A stretch of DNA of 64,000 nt from Eledone cirrhosa (lineage: Eukaryota; Mollusca; Cephalopoda; Octopoda; Eledonidae). Location: NCBI GenBank assembly GCA_964016885.1, contig OZ024743.1:171523244-171587243 (forward strand), written 5' to 3'. The notes beneath the pieces are model-generated. The model saw only the letters and a program-made list of their open reading frames with translations, searched no databases and was not told the DNA's origin. Positions within the stretch are counted from its first letter, which is position 1; each line of letters begins with the position of its first letter. The translations under genes were made by a program, and so were the position numbers. Shown here piece by piece: positions 43,113 to 53,668 of the stretch.

Positions 43113-45663
43113 TCTTTGAGTCTCAGTCATCCAGTTAACTAACATCTCATTGATGATAGTTAACTGGAAAGTTTGTTGAGATGATTATCAAGCCACTACC
43201 TGCAGCCTCAGATATTCAGGACGTATCGGAGGGTTCTTGCTGTTCTCAGCAAGCATGCCTTTTGAAGCGTTCCAAAAAGCGTGAAGGGGCCAATTTTCTT
43301 TAACCATCTCTGGAAACTTTTTGAGATAGTCCCTAGTGCGCCTATGACAATCGGGATCACTTTGACCTCATGGCAGTTCCAAATCCTTTTTACCTCCCAC
43401 TTTAAGTCCTGGTATCGGTTAATTTTCTCCCTCTCCTTCTCTTGCACTCTCGTGTCGAATGGGCAGGCCACATCCACAATCAGGCACGATCTTTTTTCTT
43501 TGTCCAAAACCACCAGGTCAGGTCTATTGTGTTCCAGTTTCTTGTCCGTCTGTATCCTAAAATCCCACAGCACCTTCACCTGATCGTTTTCTATCACCGC
43601 CTCTGGCTTATGCTCATACCACTTCTCAGAATGTGGTAAATTGTTTACTTTGCATAGGTGCCAGTGGATCACCCTGCCCATCACATCATGTCTCCAGCCC
43701 TTATTGTGAGTCTGGGCTAGGTGTTTACACTCGGATACAATGTGAGCCACAGTCTCCTCTCTCTCTCTCCACAGATCCTGCACAGTGGGCTAGCCTCCTC
43801 CTTGTAAATATGGTGTTTCAACCACTTCGATTTTAGGGCCTGCTCCTGCGCAGCCATTAACATTCCTTCTGTAGCCTTTTTAAGGTCTCCTCTTTTCAAC
43901 CAGTTCCATGTCTTTGGATCTCTAAATTCAGTTTTCTCAAAGAAGGTACTATGAAGGGATTTTTCCTGAAGGCTGCTCTTTCTCCACGTTGTTATTTCCT
44001 CCTTGGACATCCCCTGGCCTATTGTCCCATCCTTTAGTACAGTTCTGAGCATTGGCTCCTTACTATCAGTCACGTATTTGTGTAGGTTGTTTTTCTCCAT
44101 CTGAACACAGTCCTCTATGCTGATAAGACCTCTTCCACCCTCAGATCTCCTTAAGTAGAGTCTATCGACATCACTCCTCTTGTGGAACATATTGTAGATA
44201 GTCAATAGCTTCCTAGTCTTCCTATCCATTTCTTTTTGTTCAGCAACATTCCATCTGAGAATTCCCGCACTGTACCTAATAATAGACACAGCTCGGGAAT
44301 TTACTGCACTTATAGCATTCCTACTGTTCAGATGTAACTTTAATACGCTCCTTACTCTCCGAAGGTACTCAGTTCTTATCAATTCCTTCATTTTTTTGTT
44401 CTTGATGTCATCAGCCTCCAGAACGCCCAAATACTTGTATCTTTCCTCAGATACAATTTCTTTTATCATCTCACCTGTTGGTATCTGGATTCCGTTACTT
44501 CTGCTCCACTTACCCCTCCACATCACAATGACTCCACACTTACTAATACCAAATTGCATACATATATCATTGCTGAAAATACGGACAGTGTCAACAAGCA
44601 CATCCAACTCCTTCTCACTCTTCCCGAAGAGCTTAAGATCGTCCATGAAGAGGAGGTGATTGATGGTAAGCCCTCCCTTTCCCAACCTGTATCCTGCTCT
44701 CACTTTTCGCAGTACACTGGTCAGGGGCATCAGGGCAAGGACAAACAACAGAGGGGACAGACTATCTCCCTGGAAAATACCTCTCTTGATCTTCACGCTT
44801 CCCAAGGATTCTCCAGTTGATGTTAACTCTGTTTCCCAGGACTTCATACTTTTGCCCAACAACTGCCTGATGTTATCTGCCACCTTGAAGATCTCAGGCT
44901 TTTGGTGATCCAAGAATGAGGCACCATGTCAAATGCCTTTTTGTAGTCTATCCATCCCATAGCAAGACCAGTGTGTCTCCTCTTGAAATTCCTCATTACC
45001 ATCTTATCAATAAGTAACTGGTCCTTTGTACCACGTGACTTCTTTCGGCATCCTTTCTGTTCGTCCGGTAACAAGTTGTTTGTGTGGAGGTGATGGTAGA
45101 TTTCCTCAGACATAATGCTTGTCAACAGTTTCCACATTACGGACAGACATGTGATAGGTCTATAGTTGGTAACATCATTACCCTTGATTCGGTCTTTCAT
45201 TATCAGAACTGTGGTACCTTTTGTCAACCACTCTGGTACCTCACCTGACATCAAGCAGTCATTGAACATGGTTATCAGTTTCGAGTGGAGGGATGTTATG
45301 TTTTTAATCCAATACCCCTGCACACCATCTGGGCCAGGTGATTTCCAGTTGGTTAGTATTTTGGCCGCCCCTTAAGAGTTTCAACTGTGATACTCAAATC
45401 AGTTTGTTGGCGTGCCTGTTCACTGATCTCCTTCTGTACTGTCTCAATCCACACTGCCTGGTCATTATGTTTAACATCCTGCTCCCATATTCCTCTCCAG
45501 AATGTTTTAGTTTGTTCCGCCTCAGGGATCAAGACGTTGCCTCTTTCTTTCCCTTCAAGCTGTCCAAACAGCATCTTCTGGTTGTTGTCGAACATGCGGT
45601 TCTGTCTATACTGGCTGACTCTGTTCTCGCATCGCCTGATTTTTGCACTTTTTGCTACAATGC
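43112..45663 (-). mobile_element. RLE-type LINE (R4/Dong- or NeSL-like), 5'-truncated
   Basis: About 2.55 kb element on minus, lying between two (ATT)n tracts. The 3' UTR contains a CCAGTTAACTATC..GTTAGTTAACTGG hairpin and ends TGACTGAGACTCAAAGA next to the ATT tract. R4/Dong elements are known to be associated with TAA repeats, which would fit this flanking pattern. Confidence 0.72.
43208..45595 (-). pseudogene. Reverse transcriptase with CCHC and restriction-like endonuclease
   Basis: Read in three main frames. 45595-45353: pre-RT block (QKMLFGQLEG, FWRGIWEQDVKHN). 45323-44844: VPEWLTKGTTVLIMKD, NYRPITCLSVMWKLLTSI, EQKGCRKKSRGTKDQLLIDK, WIDYKKAFDMVPHSWI (motif A). 44913-43717: IKRGIFQGDSLSPLLFVLAL (motif B), INHLLFMDDLKLFGKS (motif C), FGISKC, YKYLGVLEADDIK, MDRKTRKLLTI, DVDRLYLRRSEGGRGL. 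43783-43208: C-R-I-C/H/C finger, RHDVMGRVIHWHLC, RPDLVVLDK, CLIVDVACPFDTRV, KINRYQDLKWEVKRIW, VIPIVIGALG. The RPD..VDVACP..K-Y-DL pattern is the PD-(D/E)XK nuclease of RLE LINEs. Two frameshifts (about 43750 and 44880) and one near 45340. YMDD-type motif is FMDD. Confidence 0.85.
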
Positions 45664-45695
<32 letters not shown>

Positions 45696-45697
45696 TA
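45664..45697. repeat. (ATT)n tract between two divergent LINEs
   Basis: Separates the 5' end of the minus RLE LINE from the 5' end of the plus APE LINE. Confidence 0.93.
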
Positions 45698-45908
45698 TTG
45701 GCGACCTACGTAGTAAATCGTATCATCGTGAGCTCCGCAAAGGTTTGTTATTTCCGTTTGTTAAAAAATGCCATTTATGGAAAATTTTATTTTTAACTGT
45801 TTATAAGCGCACATACATTGTTTTCCGAAAAGGACACCCAAAAAGATTGGGGCCTTGTGCCCAAAATTTAAACTTTTATGATTATCAAAAAATTTCTTTG
45901 AAAAAAAA

Positions 45909-46950
45909 ATGGCTAATTCACCTATGCACCAAGCAGCTGGGAGCCTTCCTCACAAACTAACACCTCACACCGACTCCACCATAGTAAACATTACTACGTT
46001 TGCCAACACAAATAATTTAAGCAGTAGCAATATTTTAAATTTGTCTCAGGCACACATTCATTTCCCGACATTACCAATGACTGCAGGTGTTAAAGCCGCC
46101 ACCAACACCACCACCGCCGCGACAACCACCACCGCGACAACAGAAACAAAAGGAAAAAATAAATCAACTCGTGATGTCGAAATGTTTTCAACCAAAATGG
46201 ACTCTTCCACACCGAACACCACTGACGTCACCACCACCACAACTGAAACTAAAATTAATAATAACAAAAAATAACGATAACAACAACAGCAACAATGACA
46301 TAAAAAAACCACCCTGAGTTTTGCCAGAGTAGCAAAACAGTGCGAAACATTTACAGTAACTCAGGAGGAATTAGAAAATGCCAAAAAAATGGTAAAGAAG
46401 ATGCGCAAATGGTCAGCCTCCCCCCACACACACCTAATAAAATGGAGCATCGGCGCCAATGCACCGTGTCGTATCGAACAATTAATGTAAAATCGCGCCG
46501 AGTGGAACGGGCATCCGAGTCCCAAATCAAAAAAGCTTTGGGACATGTGTGGGCAAGAAAAACCCGCATCAGACGTTGGCAGGAGTATGGAACCGTGGAC
46601 GTGTTCTTTGAAACACCAGAGGAGGCTAGAGAACACTCCATGGCCCCATTAAGAAGTGATGACTTCACACTCGTCCCAAGCTATTGTGGCCAGAGACTCG
46701 TAAAGATCAGGGTGACCCACGTTCCACCGGCCATCGAAATTTCCTGGCTAATAGCGGCCGTCCTCGCCGGCATCGAAGCCAACACAAAGATAATAGCAAT
46801 AGCAAAAGAAAAGCAGGAGAACTGGTCCGGATCTGGGATGGAGCTCCTGATCCAAGGGGACCAAAAAAGCATTGAGGAGATCCCAGAGGTAATAGACCTC
46901 ACTGACGGCAGCCACCTTACCGTAATTGTCGAGGGCAGAAGGCTAAAAGG
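45909..46950 (+). pseudogene. LINE ORF1 (RNA-binding protein), N-terminal and central part
   Basis: Starts ATGGCT after an A-rich stretch. A Thr/Ser/Asn-rich N-terminus (to about 46270) is followed, after a frameshift, by QEELENAKKMVKKM, and after another by the conserved core: SESQIKKALGHVWARK, TVDVFFETPEEA, LVPSYCGQRLVKIRVTHVP, WLIAAVLAGIEANTK, SGMELLIQGDQKSIEEIPEV. The inverted relative at 53669-55540 has the same core followed by a CX2CX4HX4C knuckle. Here that knuckle is deleted: the frame ends soon after VEGRRLKG. Confidence 0.8.
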
Positions 46951-47826
46951 TTGAGGCCACCTCTCCTACCCACCCCAGTGACTCAACCATCAACACCACC
47001 AGTAGCAGAGATGGCAGCAACAAATGTAGCAGCAACAACAGAAGCAACTATAACAGCAACAACCCCAGCAACAGTAGCAAAACCAACATCACCACAACCA
47101 GCAAAACCAACACCACCACCACCCAACGCTTCAGAACTAGCACCAGCGCCTACACCATCCACCACGCCACAACCAAAACTAACGCCTGTGGAGGATTTTC
47201 CACTCCCCGGCCTATCACAACTGAAGACAGATTGTGACGACGAAGAGTGGGAAACGGTATCTGGAAAAAAGAAAAAAAGAAACCAAAAAAGAAAAAATTC
47301 TCTTCCTTCCCCCTCCAAAAACAAAATACAGAGGGAAACAACTAAATTAACAAACAAAAAAGTTAGGACAGATATGCCACCAGCATCACCAACCCCATCA
47401 CCCCATACACCAACACCATCACCATCATTAACTCCAACACCACCATCACCTACACCACAAAAGTCACCAAAATGCGAAACAGAAACAAACCCACAACAAA
47501 CGCAAACAAAACAAAACAACCAAAACGATACACACTACACAGCATTAAATTTGAACAACAAGCAATTATTACACTACATCCAACACAACACCAGCATCAC
47601 AGAAAAAGACTACACAACAACCCAAAAATTCACACCACTTCCACACATTCAAATCACTCGCATCACACAGAAAACGTACATGACACTAAAACAAAAATTC
47701 CCCAAAGACATCGGAGACTTCCGACAAGCACTCTCCAGGAGGATTTATAAGGACATCGTTCCTGAGGAGGCCACAAGCAGTGAAAAGGATGGAAAAACCG
47801 TCCTTCCTCTACGAGAAGTAAGGTAA
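46951..47826 (+). pseudogene. LINE ORF1 C-terminal Pro/Thr-rich region
   Basis: Open 291-residue frame, low complexity (Pro, Thr, Ala) with an acidic DDEEWETVSGKKKKRNQKR block that resembles GWQKVVRRHKRR in the inverted relative, then a less repetitive end (DIGDFRQALSRRIYKDIVPE). It follows directly from the preceding frame by a short overlap, so both belong to one ancestral ORF1. Confidence 0.7.
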
Positions 47827-47869
47827 GTGGTCTTTCCCATCTTTTCCACTCCATTTCAACATGACCTCA

Positions 47870-48600
47870 CTCTGAATAGGCAGCATAAATGCGCGTGGCT
47901 TGGGGTCGTCATGGAAGCAGGGCCGCCTGCTCAACGACCTCAGGTCACTAAACATAGATGTAGTGGCCATCAGCGAGACCAGAATCTCCGAAGCACGGGC
48001 CTTCGCACCGATCTTCGGCGGCTACGATGTGTACGCATCTCCCAGCCGTCCTGGATCGGAGGGAGGAGTTTCTGTGCTTTTTCGGAGAGGTTTGGATCTC
48101 GCCATACGGGCCATCTTCCTGGACCCAGAGGGTAAGCTAGTGGTGCTGGACGTGACCAGCGGAGACGGGCAAGCTTTCAGGCTAGTGGCCGTCTATGCCC
48201 CGACAGGAGCAGGGTGGCCTGATTTCTTCCGGCGTCTGGAGACCTTTCTTGGAACGTCCCGCTCTTTAGTGTTAGCGGGCGACTGGAACGGGATCTTAGA
48301 TGCACGCTGGGACTGTGTGGGATTAGCGGATAGGGGTGGAGGGTGCAAGAGCCTCACCAACCTGCTCAGGCGTTTTGAACTGTCTGACAGGTACCGATTG
48401 GATTTCCCGAATGTGCCAATGTGGACTTGGTCAAATCGCATAGGGTCATCCAGATCATATCGAGATAGAGTACTTTGTAGGGAAATAGATAGGTCTAGCA
48501 TAGGCTGTCCACAATTCAAGATAGTCAGCTACACGGACGATAAATTCGTGATCTGTGTGCTTGACTTAGATAGGCTTCATAGACGAGGACCTTAACAGCG
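47870..48600 (+). pseudogene. LINE ORF2 apurinic endonuclease domain
   Basis: EEP-fold endonuclease that nicks target DNA. INARGLGSSWKQGRLL, VVAISETRI (catalytic Glu), YDVYASPS, LVAVYAPTGAGWPDFF, LVLAGDWNGILD, LTNLLRRFELSDRYR, MWTWSN. The final S-D-H-type motif reads YTDDKFV here, but YTDHKFV in the inverted copy, so the catalytic His is replaced by Asp. The frame then stops at RGP, with about 30 nt missing relative to the other copy. Confidence 0.85.
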
Positions 48601-51290
48601 CGCAAGGCCTACAGAGGCCGGATTAGCGAACTGGTTAAGCGTGCGTTGACGGGGGCCATCGTCAACAACAAGTGGTGGTTTGCTCTGAAAAGAGCGATTA
48701 AAATAGAGTCCATTAGGTTTAGTAAGGCTTCAGCAATAGAGAAAAATAGAACAGAGGGAGAATTAGTTAGAAAATTAGACGAGGCGCTTAGCAAAGGCAT
48801 CGCGACCGACGTACTTGCGGCGAAATTGGCCCTTGACCAATTCTTCAATGCAAAGCACGAAGGCTGCGTTTTCAGAGCTAGTGTGCGTGCTCTCAGACAC
48901 GAGGGGACGAAAGCCGTTCAATGGGCCCGAGTGGCGGAGGCGCGTCGTGGCAGCCAAGCCACGATCCGGTCTTTGGTGGACCACGACGGACGCATGCTAC
49001 TCGATCCCGGGCAAATGTGTGAAGCTTTTCAGCGACACTTCGCTCAACTGTTCGGGGGAAGTGGCGGGCCGGATCGAGGGATGGACTTTAGTGTCTACCT
49101 CGGCGGACTGCCGCGGCTTTCGGCCACTGATGCGGAGTGTTGCGAAAAGCCGATAACAACCGCTGAAGTACGGGAGGCAATGAGTGGCTGCACAAGGGGT
49201 AAATCGCCTGGTTTGGATGGTCTGCCCTATGAACTTTACTTACAGATGCCAGACTTGTTCGGATGCCTCTTGGCGGACGTCTACTGCAACTGGCAACAGA
49301 ACGGGAGAATTCTCAGCTCTGTGAGCCGAGGAGCGGTGGCGCTGCTGAGAAAGGATCCGAACAAGGGGGATAACATAGATAATTTTAGGCCCATAACCCT
49401 GCTAAACACAGAGTTCAAGATTTTGGCCAAGGTGCTAGCAAAGAGGTTGGCGCTTGTCGTTGGTGGACTGGTGGGAGAGGCACAGACATGCGCCATTCCC
49501 GATAGATCCATCCACGACAACCTCCACCTTATGCGATACATCGTAGAGAGGGTTGCTAGGGAACCTGGCACGGGTGGGTCTTTGATCAATTTAGATCAGT
49601 CGAAAGCCTTCGATAGGGTAGACCATCGTTACCTAGCGTCAGTCCTGAGGGCGGCTGGCTTTGGGCCCGTCTTCAGAGGCTGGATCGCTGCCATCCACAG
49701 CGACATCTACTCTGTAGTGAGAGTGAACGGTCACCTTTCAGAACCGTTCAACATCATGCGCTCGGTCCGCCAAGGATGTCGCCTCACGTCCCTATTGTAC
49801 GTATTGACTCTCGAGCCATTACTGCACAAACTGGAGACGTTGAGGGGCATCCCGCGCGAACTAGGATGCGGAAGATCCGTGTCAGCATATGCGGACGATG
49901 TCACCGTAGTGGTGTCGAACGCCAAACACATCGAGGCGATCGGCACTACACAAAGAGAATACGAAGCGGTGACAGGAGCAATGATCAACCAGTAAAAGTC
50001 AGTGGGCCTGCAGCTCGGCACCTGGAGAGGCAGGTCCATGCCATCGAACAGCGTCGTCGGGCGCTGGACGGACGGACCGGTTAAATTGCTAGGGGTCTGG
50101 TTCGGTCCAGACCTCCAGACGGACAAAAACTGGGACGAGGTGACGAGCAGCGTTGCTTCTCTCACCCAGAAATGGGCCGAGAGGAAGCTATCCCTGAAAC
50201 GTCGAGCGGAGCTGGCTAACGCGTACATCGCGTCCGTCATCTACTACCGCCTGACCGTCGTACCTTGTCCTAAGCCCCGCCTGACTGCGCTGGAGCGTTT
50301 GCTCTTTCGCTTCTTGTGGAAGGGAAGCGCTCCGATAGTCAGGCGGTCCATCTGCTGTCAACACCCGCTACGTGGAGGGCTGGGCATGCCGTGGCTGATG
50401 ATACGCAGACACGCGCTCAGGCTACGACATCTCCACCTCTTCCTCGACGGTGATCAGGTGTGGTCGCCGTTTGCTAGACACGTTTTTCCCCAGCTCGTCT
50501 CCTTGACGGAGCTGCAGTCCTGGGTCAAGTGACGACCGAGAGTGAGCGCTTGGAGACTGGAATGTCTTCAGGCGCTCACAGCCCTCGACCAATCGGGCAA
50601 TGTGATCGGTGGAAACTCCACCTTGGCGTTCTATAGGGGATTAGTGGAGGGGAAGAGCGACGACGTACTTGGAGAAACTCTAGGCGTCGACGAAAATCAA
50701 CTAGCCTATCTCTTCGGAAGAACTTTCGGGCCGGGGCCTATGTACAAGTCCCAGAAATCCCTGGCCTGGCAGTGATACCGGGGTGCTTTGCCAGTTCGGG
50801 ATAAACTCTACAGGCATGGAGGTGCCGTCAGCCGGGCATGTCCGAGAGGCGCACAGGGCGACGAAACCGTCCTGCACGCACTCGTCCAGTGTCCGAGCAT
50901 TGATGACTTGTGGGTATATGTCGAACACCTGCTGTCACGTGTAGGACGGATCCAGCTATCAGCTGAGTCCATCGTGAGGATTGCCCCGCCCTCTTCCTTT
51001 AGCCGGGAAGGGCAGGCAGTTTTTATCTGTCTGGTGGCCATGGCGAAAGAGATAGTATGGTGGACACGTTTGAAAGGGCTGAAGACGAGCACTTACCTCT
51101 TCGGTGATGCCCTGATTAACTTTTTCAAATTTCATTTGAAAAGGAAAATCAGGGTAGACAGGGAAGTGCTCTCTTCCCAGCATTTTGTTGAAAGATGGGT
51201 GAGAGAAGCAAGTATGGCCCGAATGAATGGGCCTTCTCTGAGTATGTGTCTGCAAATTAAAGGTGGAAAACTGGGAGAGGGCACTTGCCC
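48600..51290 (+). pseudogene. LINE ORF2 reverse transcriptase and C-terminal region
   Basis: One frame with three internal stops (about 49993, 50530, 50773). RT blocks: TRGKSPGLDGLPYELYLQMP, NFRPITLLNTEFKILAKVLA, AQTCAIPDRSIHDNLHLMRY, LINLDQSKAFDRVDHRYLAS (motif A), SVRQGCRLTSLLYVL (motif B, where P is R and SP is TS), YADDVTVVV (motif C, intact). C-terminal part: LLGVWFGPDLQTDKNW, FLWKGSAPIVRRSICCQHPL, RGAQGDETVLHALVQCPSID (a C/H pattern) and ERWVREASMARMNGP. Clade uncertain: the LDQSKAFDRVDH..FGP and KVLAKRL blocks suggest Tx1/L1-like. Confidence 0.85.
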
Positions 51291-51496
51291 TGGTGGTCAG
51301 GGTCACTGCTGTCTTTTAATGGGCTTTCTCCACAAATGTCCCTCGGATGTCTCCCCCCTATTGGGGAATTTTTCTTTGTTATTTTATTACATCCTCTGTT
51401 TTTTACACGCAGAAATGCCCATTTGTACCGTCCTGTATTGTCCTGTACTGTCCTTAATGTCTACTTTATGTAAACCCTTGTGGTTAATAAAGAAAA

Positions 51497-51497
<1 letters not shown>

Positions 51498-51530
<33 letters not shown>

Positions 51531-51532
51531 GT
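51498..51532. repeat. (ATT)n tract at the tail-to-tail LINE junction
   Basis: 3' tail of the plus LINE; on its other side stands TTCTTTGAGTCTCAGTCA, then the minus LINE. Confidence 0.95.
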
Positions 51533-51546
51533 TCTTTGAGTCTCAG

Positions 51547-52600
51547 TCAGATGTCGCTGTGCATGGCAGCGATCCACCCTCTGAAGATGGGCCCAAAGCC
51601 AGCCGCCCTCATGACTGCCGCTAGGTAACGATGGTCGACCCTATCGAAAGCTTTTGACTGATCTAAATTGATCAAGGACCCACCCGTGCCAGGTTCCCTA
51701 GCTACCCTCTCTACAATGTATCGCATGAGGTGGAGATTGTCGTGGATGGTTCTGTCGGGAATGGCGCATGTCTGCGCCTCTCCCACCAGCCCACCAACGA
51801 TAAGCGCCAACCTCTTTGCTAGCACCTTGGCTAAAATCCGCAAATTATCTATGTTATCCTCCTTGTTCGGATCCTTTCTCAGCAGTGCCACCGCTCCTTG
51901 GCTCACAGAACTGGGAATTCTCCCGTTCTGTTGCCAGTTGCAGTAGACGTCCGCCAAGAGGCCTCCGAACAAGTCTGGCATCTGTTAGTAAATTTCATAG
52001 GGCAGACCATCCAAACCAGGCGATTTACCCCTTGTGCAGCCAGTCATTGCCTCCCGTACTTCAGCGGCTGTTATCGGCTTTTCGCAACACTTCGCTTCAG
52101 TGGCCGAGAGCCGCGGCAGTCCGTCGAGGTAGACACTAAAGTCCATCCCTCGACCCGACCCACCGCTGCCCCCGAACAGCTGAGCGAAGTGTCGCTGAAA
52201 AGCTTCACACATTTGCCCGGGATCGAGAAGCATGCGCCCGTCGTGGTCCACCAAAGACCGGATCGTGGATTTGTTGCGACGACGCGCCTCCGCCACACGG
52301 GCCCATTGAACGGCTTTCGTCGCCTCGTGTCTGAGAGCACGCACCCTTGCTCTGACAACGCAGCCTTCGTGCTTTGCATTGAAGAATTGGTCAAGGGCCA
52401 ATTTCGCCGCAAGCACGTCGGTCGCAATGCCTTTTCTAAGCGCCTCGTCTAATTTTCTAACTAGTTCTCCCTCTGCTCTATTTTTCTCTATTGCTAAAGC
52501 CTTACTAAACCTAATGGATTCTATTCTAATCGCTCTTTTCAGAGCAAACCACCACTTGTTGTTGACGATGGCCCCGTCAACGCCCGCTTAACCAGTTCGC
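51547..52600 (-). pseudogene. LINE ORF2 RT, N-terminal half (minus copy)
   Basis: From SKALAIEKN-like sequence through CTRGKSPGLDGLPYEIY (stop), MPDLFGGLLADVYCNWQQN, then a deletion (DNIDNLRILAKVLAKRL lacks the FRPITLLN block), QTCAIPDRTIHDNLHLMRY, LINLDQSKAFDRVDHRYLAA and finally RGWIAAMHSDI at the breakpoint. Motifs B and C are absent. Confidence 0.84.
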
Positions 52601-53390
52601 TAATCCGGTCTCTGTAGGCCTTGCGCGCTGGTAAGGACGCGTTTAGATTACAGTTGCCGGGTCCTCGTCTATGAAGCCTATCTAAGTCAAGCACACAGAT
52701 CACGAATTTGTGGTCCGTGTAGCTGACTATCTTGAATTGTGGACAGCCTATGCTAGACCTATCTATTTCCCTACAAAGTACTCTATCTAGATATGATCTG
52801 GATGACCCTATGCGATTTGACCAAGTCCACATTGGCACATTCGGGAAATCCAATCGGTACCTGTCAGACAGTTCAAAACGCCTGAGCAGGTTGGTGAGGC
52901 TCTTGCACCCTCCACCCCTATCCGCTAATCCCACACAGTCCCAGCGTGCATCTAAGATCCCGTTCCAGTCGCCCGCTAACACTAAAGAGCGGGACGTTCC
53001 AAGAAAGGTCTCCAGACGCCGGAAGAAATCAGGCCACCCTGCTCCTGTCGGGGCATAGACGGCCACTAGCCTGAAAGCTTGCCCGTCTCCGCTGGTCACG
53101 TTCAGCACCACTAGCTTACCCTCTGGGTCCAGGAAGATGGCCCGTATGGCGAGATCCAAACCTCTCCGAAAAAGCACAGCAACTCCTCCCCCCGATCCAG
53201 GACGGCTGGGAGATGCATACACATCGTAGCCGCCCAAGATCGGTGCTAAGGCCCGTGCTTCGGAGATTCTGGTCTCGCTGATGGCCACTACATCTATGTT
53301 TAGTGACCCGAGGTCGTTGAGCAGGTGACCCTGCATCCTGACGACCCCAAGCCACGCGCATTTATGCTGCCTATTCTGAGTGAGGTCATG
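52539..53390 (-). pseudogene. LINE ORF2 endonuclease (minus copy)
   Basis: Open 265-residue frame with all EEP landmarks: VVAISETRI, VYAPTGAGWPDFF, LAGDWNGILD, MWTWSNRIGSSRSYLDRVL, and an intact YTDHKFV (S/T-D-H motif). Continues past RGPG to ISELVKRALTG before breaking. The endonuclease part looks undamaged, in contrast to the plus copy. Confidence 0.85.
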
Positions 53391-53668
53391 TTTAAAATAG
53401 AGTGGAAAAGATGGGAAAGACCACTTACCGTACTTTTCGTAGAGGAGGGATGGTTTTTACATCCCTTTTCACTTGATTGTCTGGTGAAGGGACCGTTGAA
53501 TCGTCCCTTCTGCTGGTCGTCGGCTCTTCTATGAGTATGTCCGAATATACTCTTCGATTGTGTAGTTCCCCCTAGGTCCCTGAAATCACCAACTGCGTTT
53601 GGGAATTTCGTTTTAATGTTTGTGTATTGTTTCTGTGCTATTTTTAGCAGTCTTATGTTAGTTGGCGT

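Larger units (their letters stand above)
45699..51497 (+). mobile_element. Near full-length APE-type LINE (L1/Tx1- or I-like)
   Basis: 5' UTR from GGCGACCTACG with a small GGGC/GCCC hairpin at 45850-45862, ORF1 from about 45909, ORF2 to about 51290, 3' UTR with AATAAAG at 51488 and an (ATT)n tail (51498-51532). The (ATT)n tract at 45664 flanks its 5' side, so it sits between two such tracts. About 5.8 kb, hence nearly complete, but frameshifts and stops make it inactive. Confidence 0.85.

Noticed and set aside
43208..43783. Stand-alone host nuclease gene
   Set aside because: Continues upstream into a LINE RT on the same strand and has the CCHC-RLE arrangement of such LINEs.
46950..47520. Gly/Val-rich minus-strand frame of 178 residues
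   Set aside because: Antisense of the Pro/Thr-rich LINE ORF1 tail.
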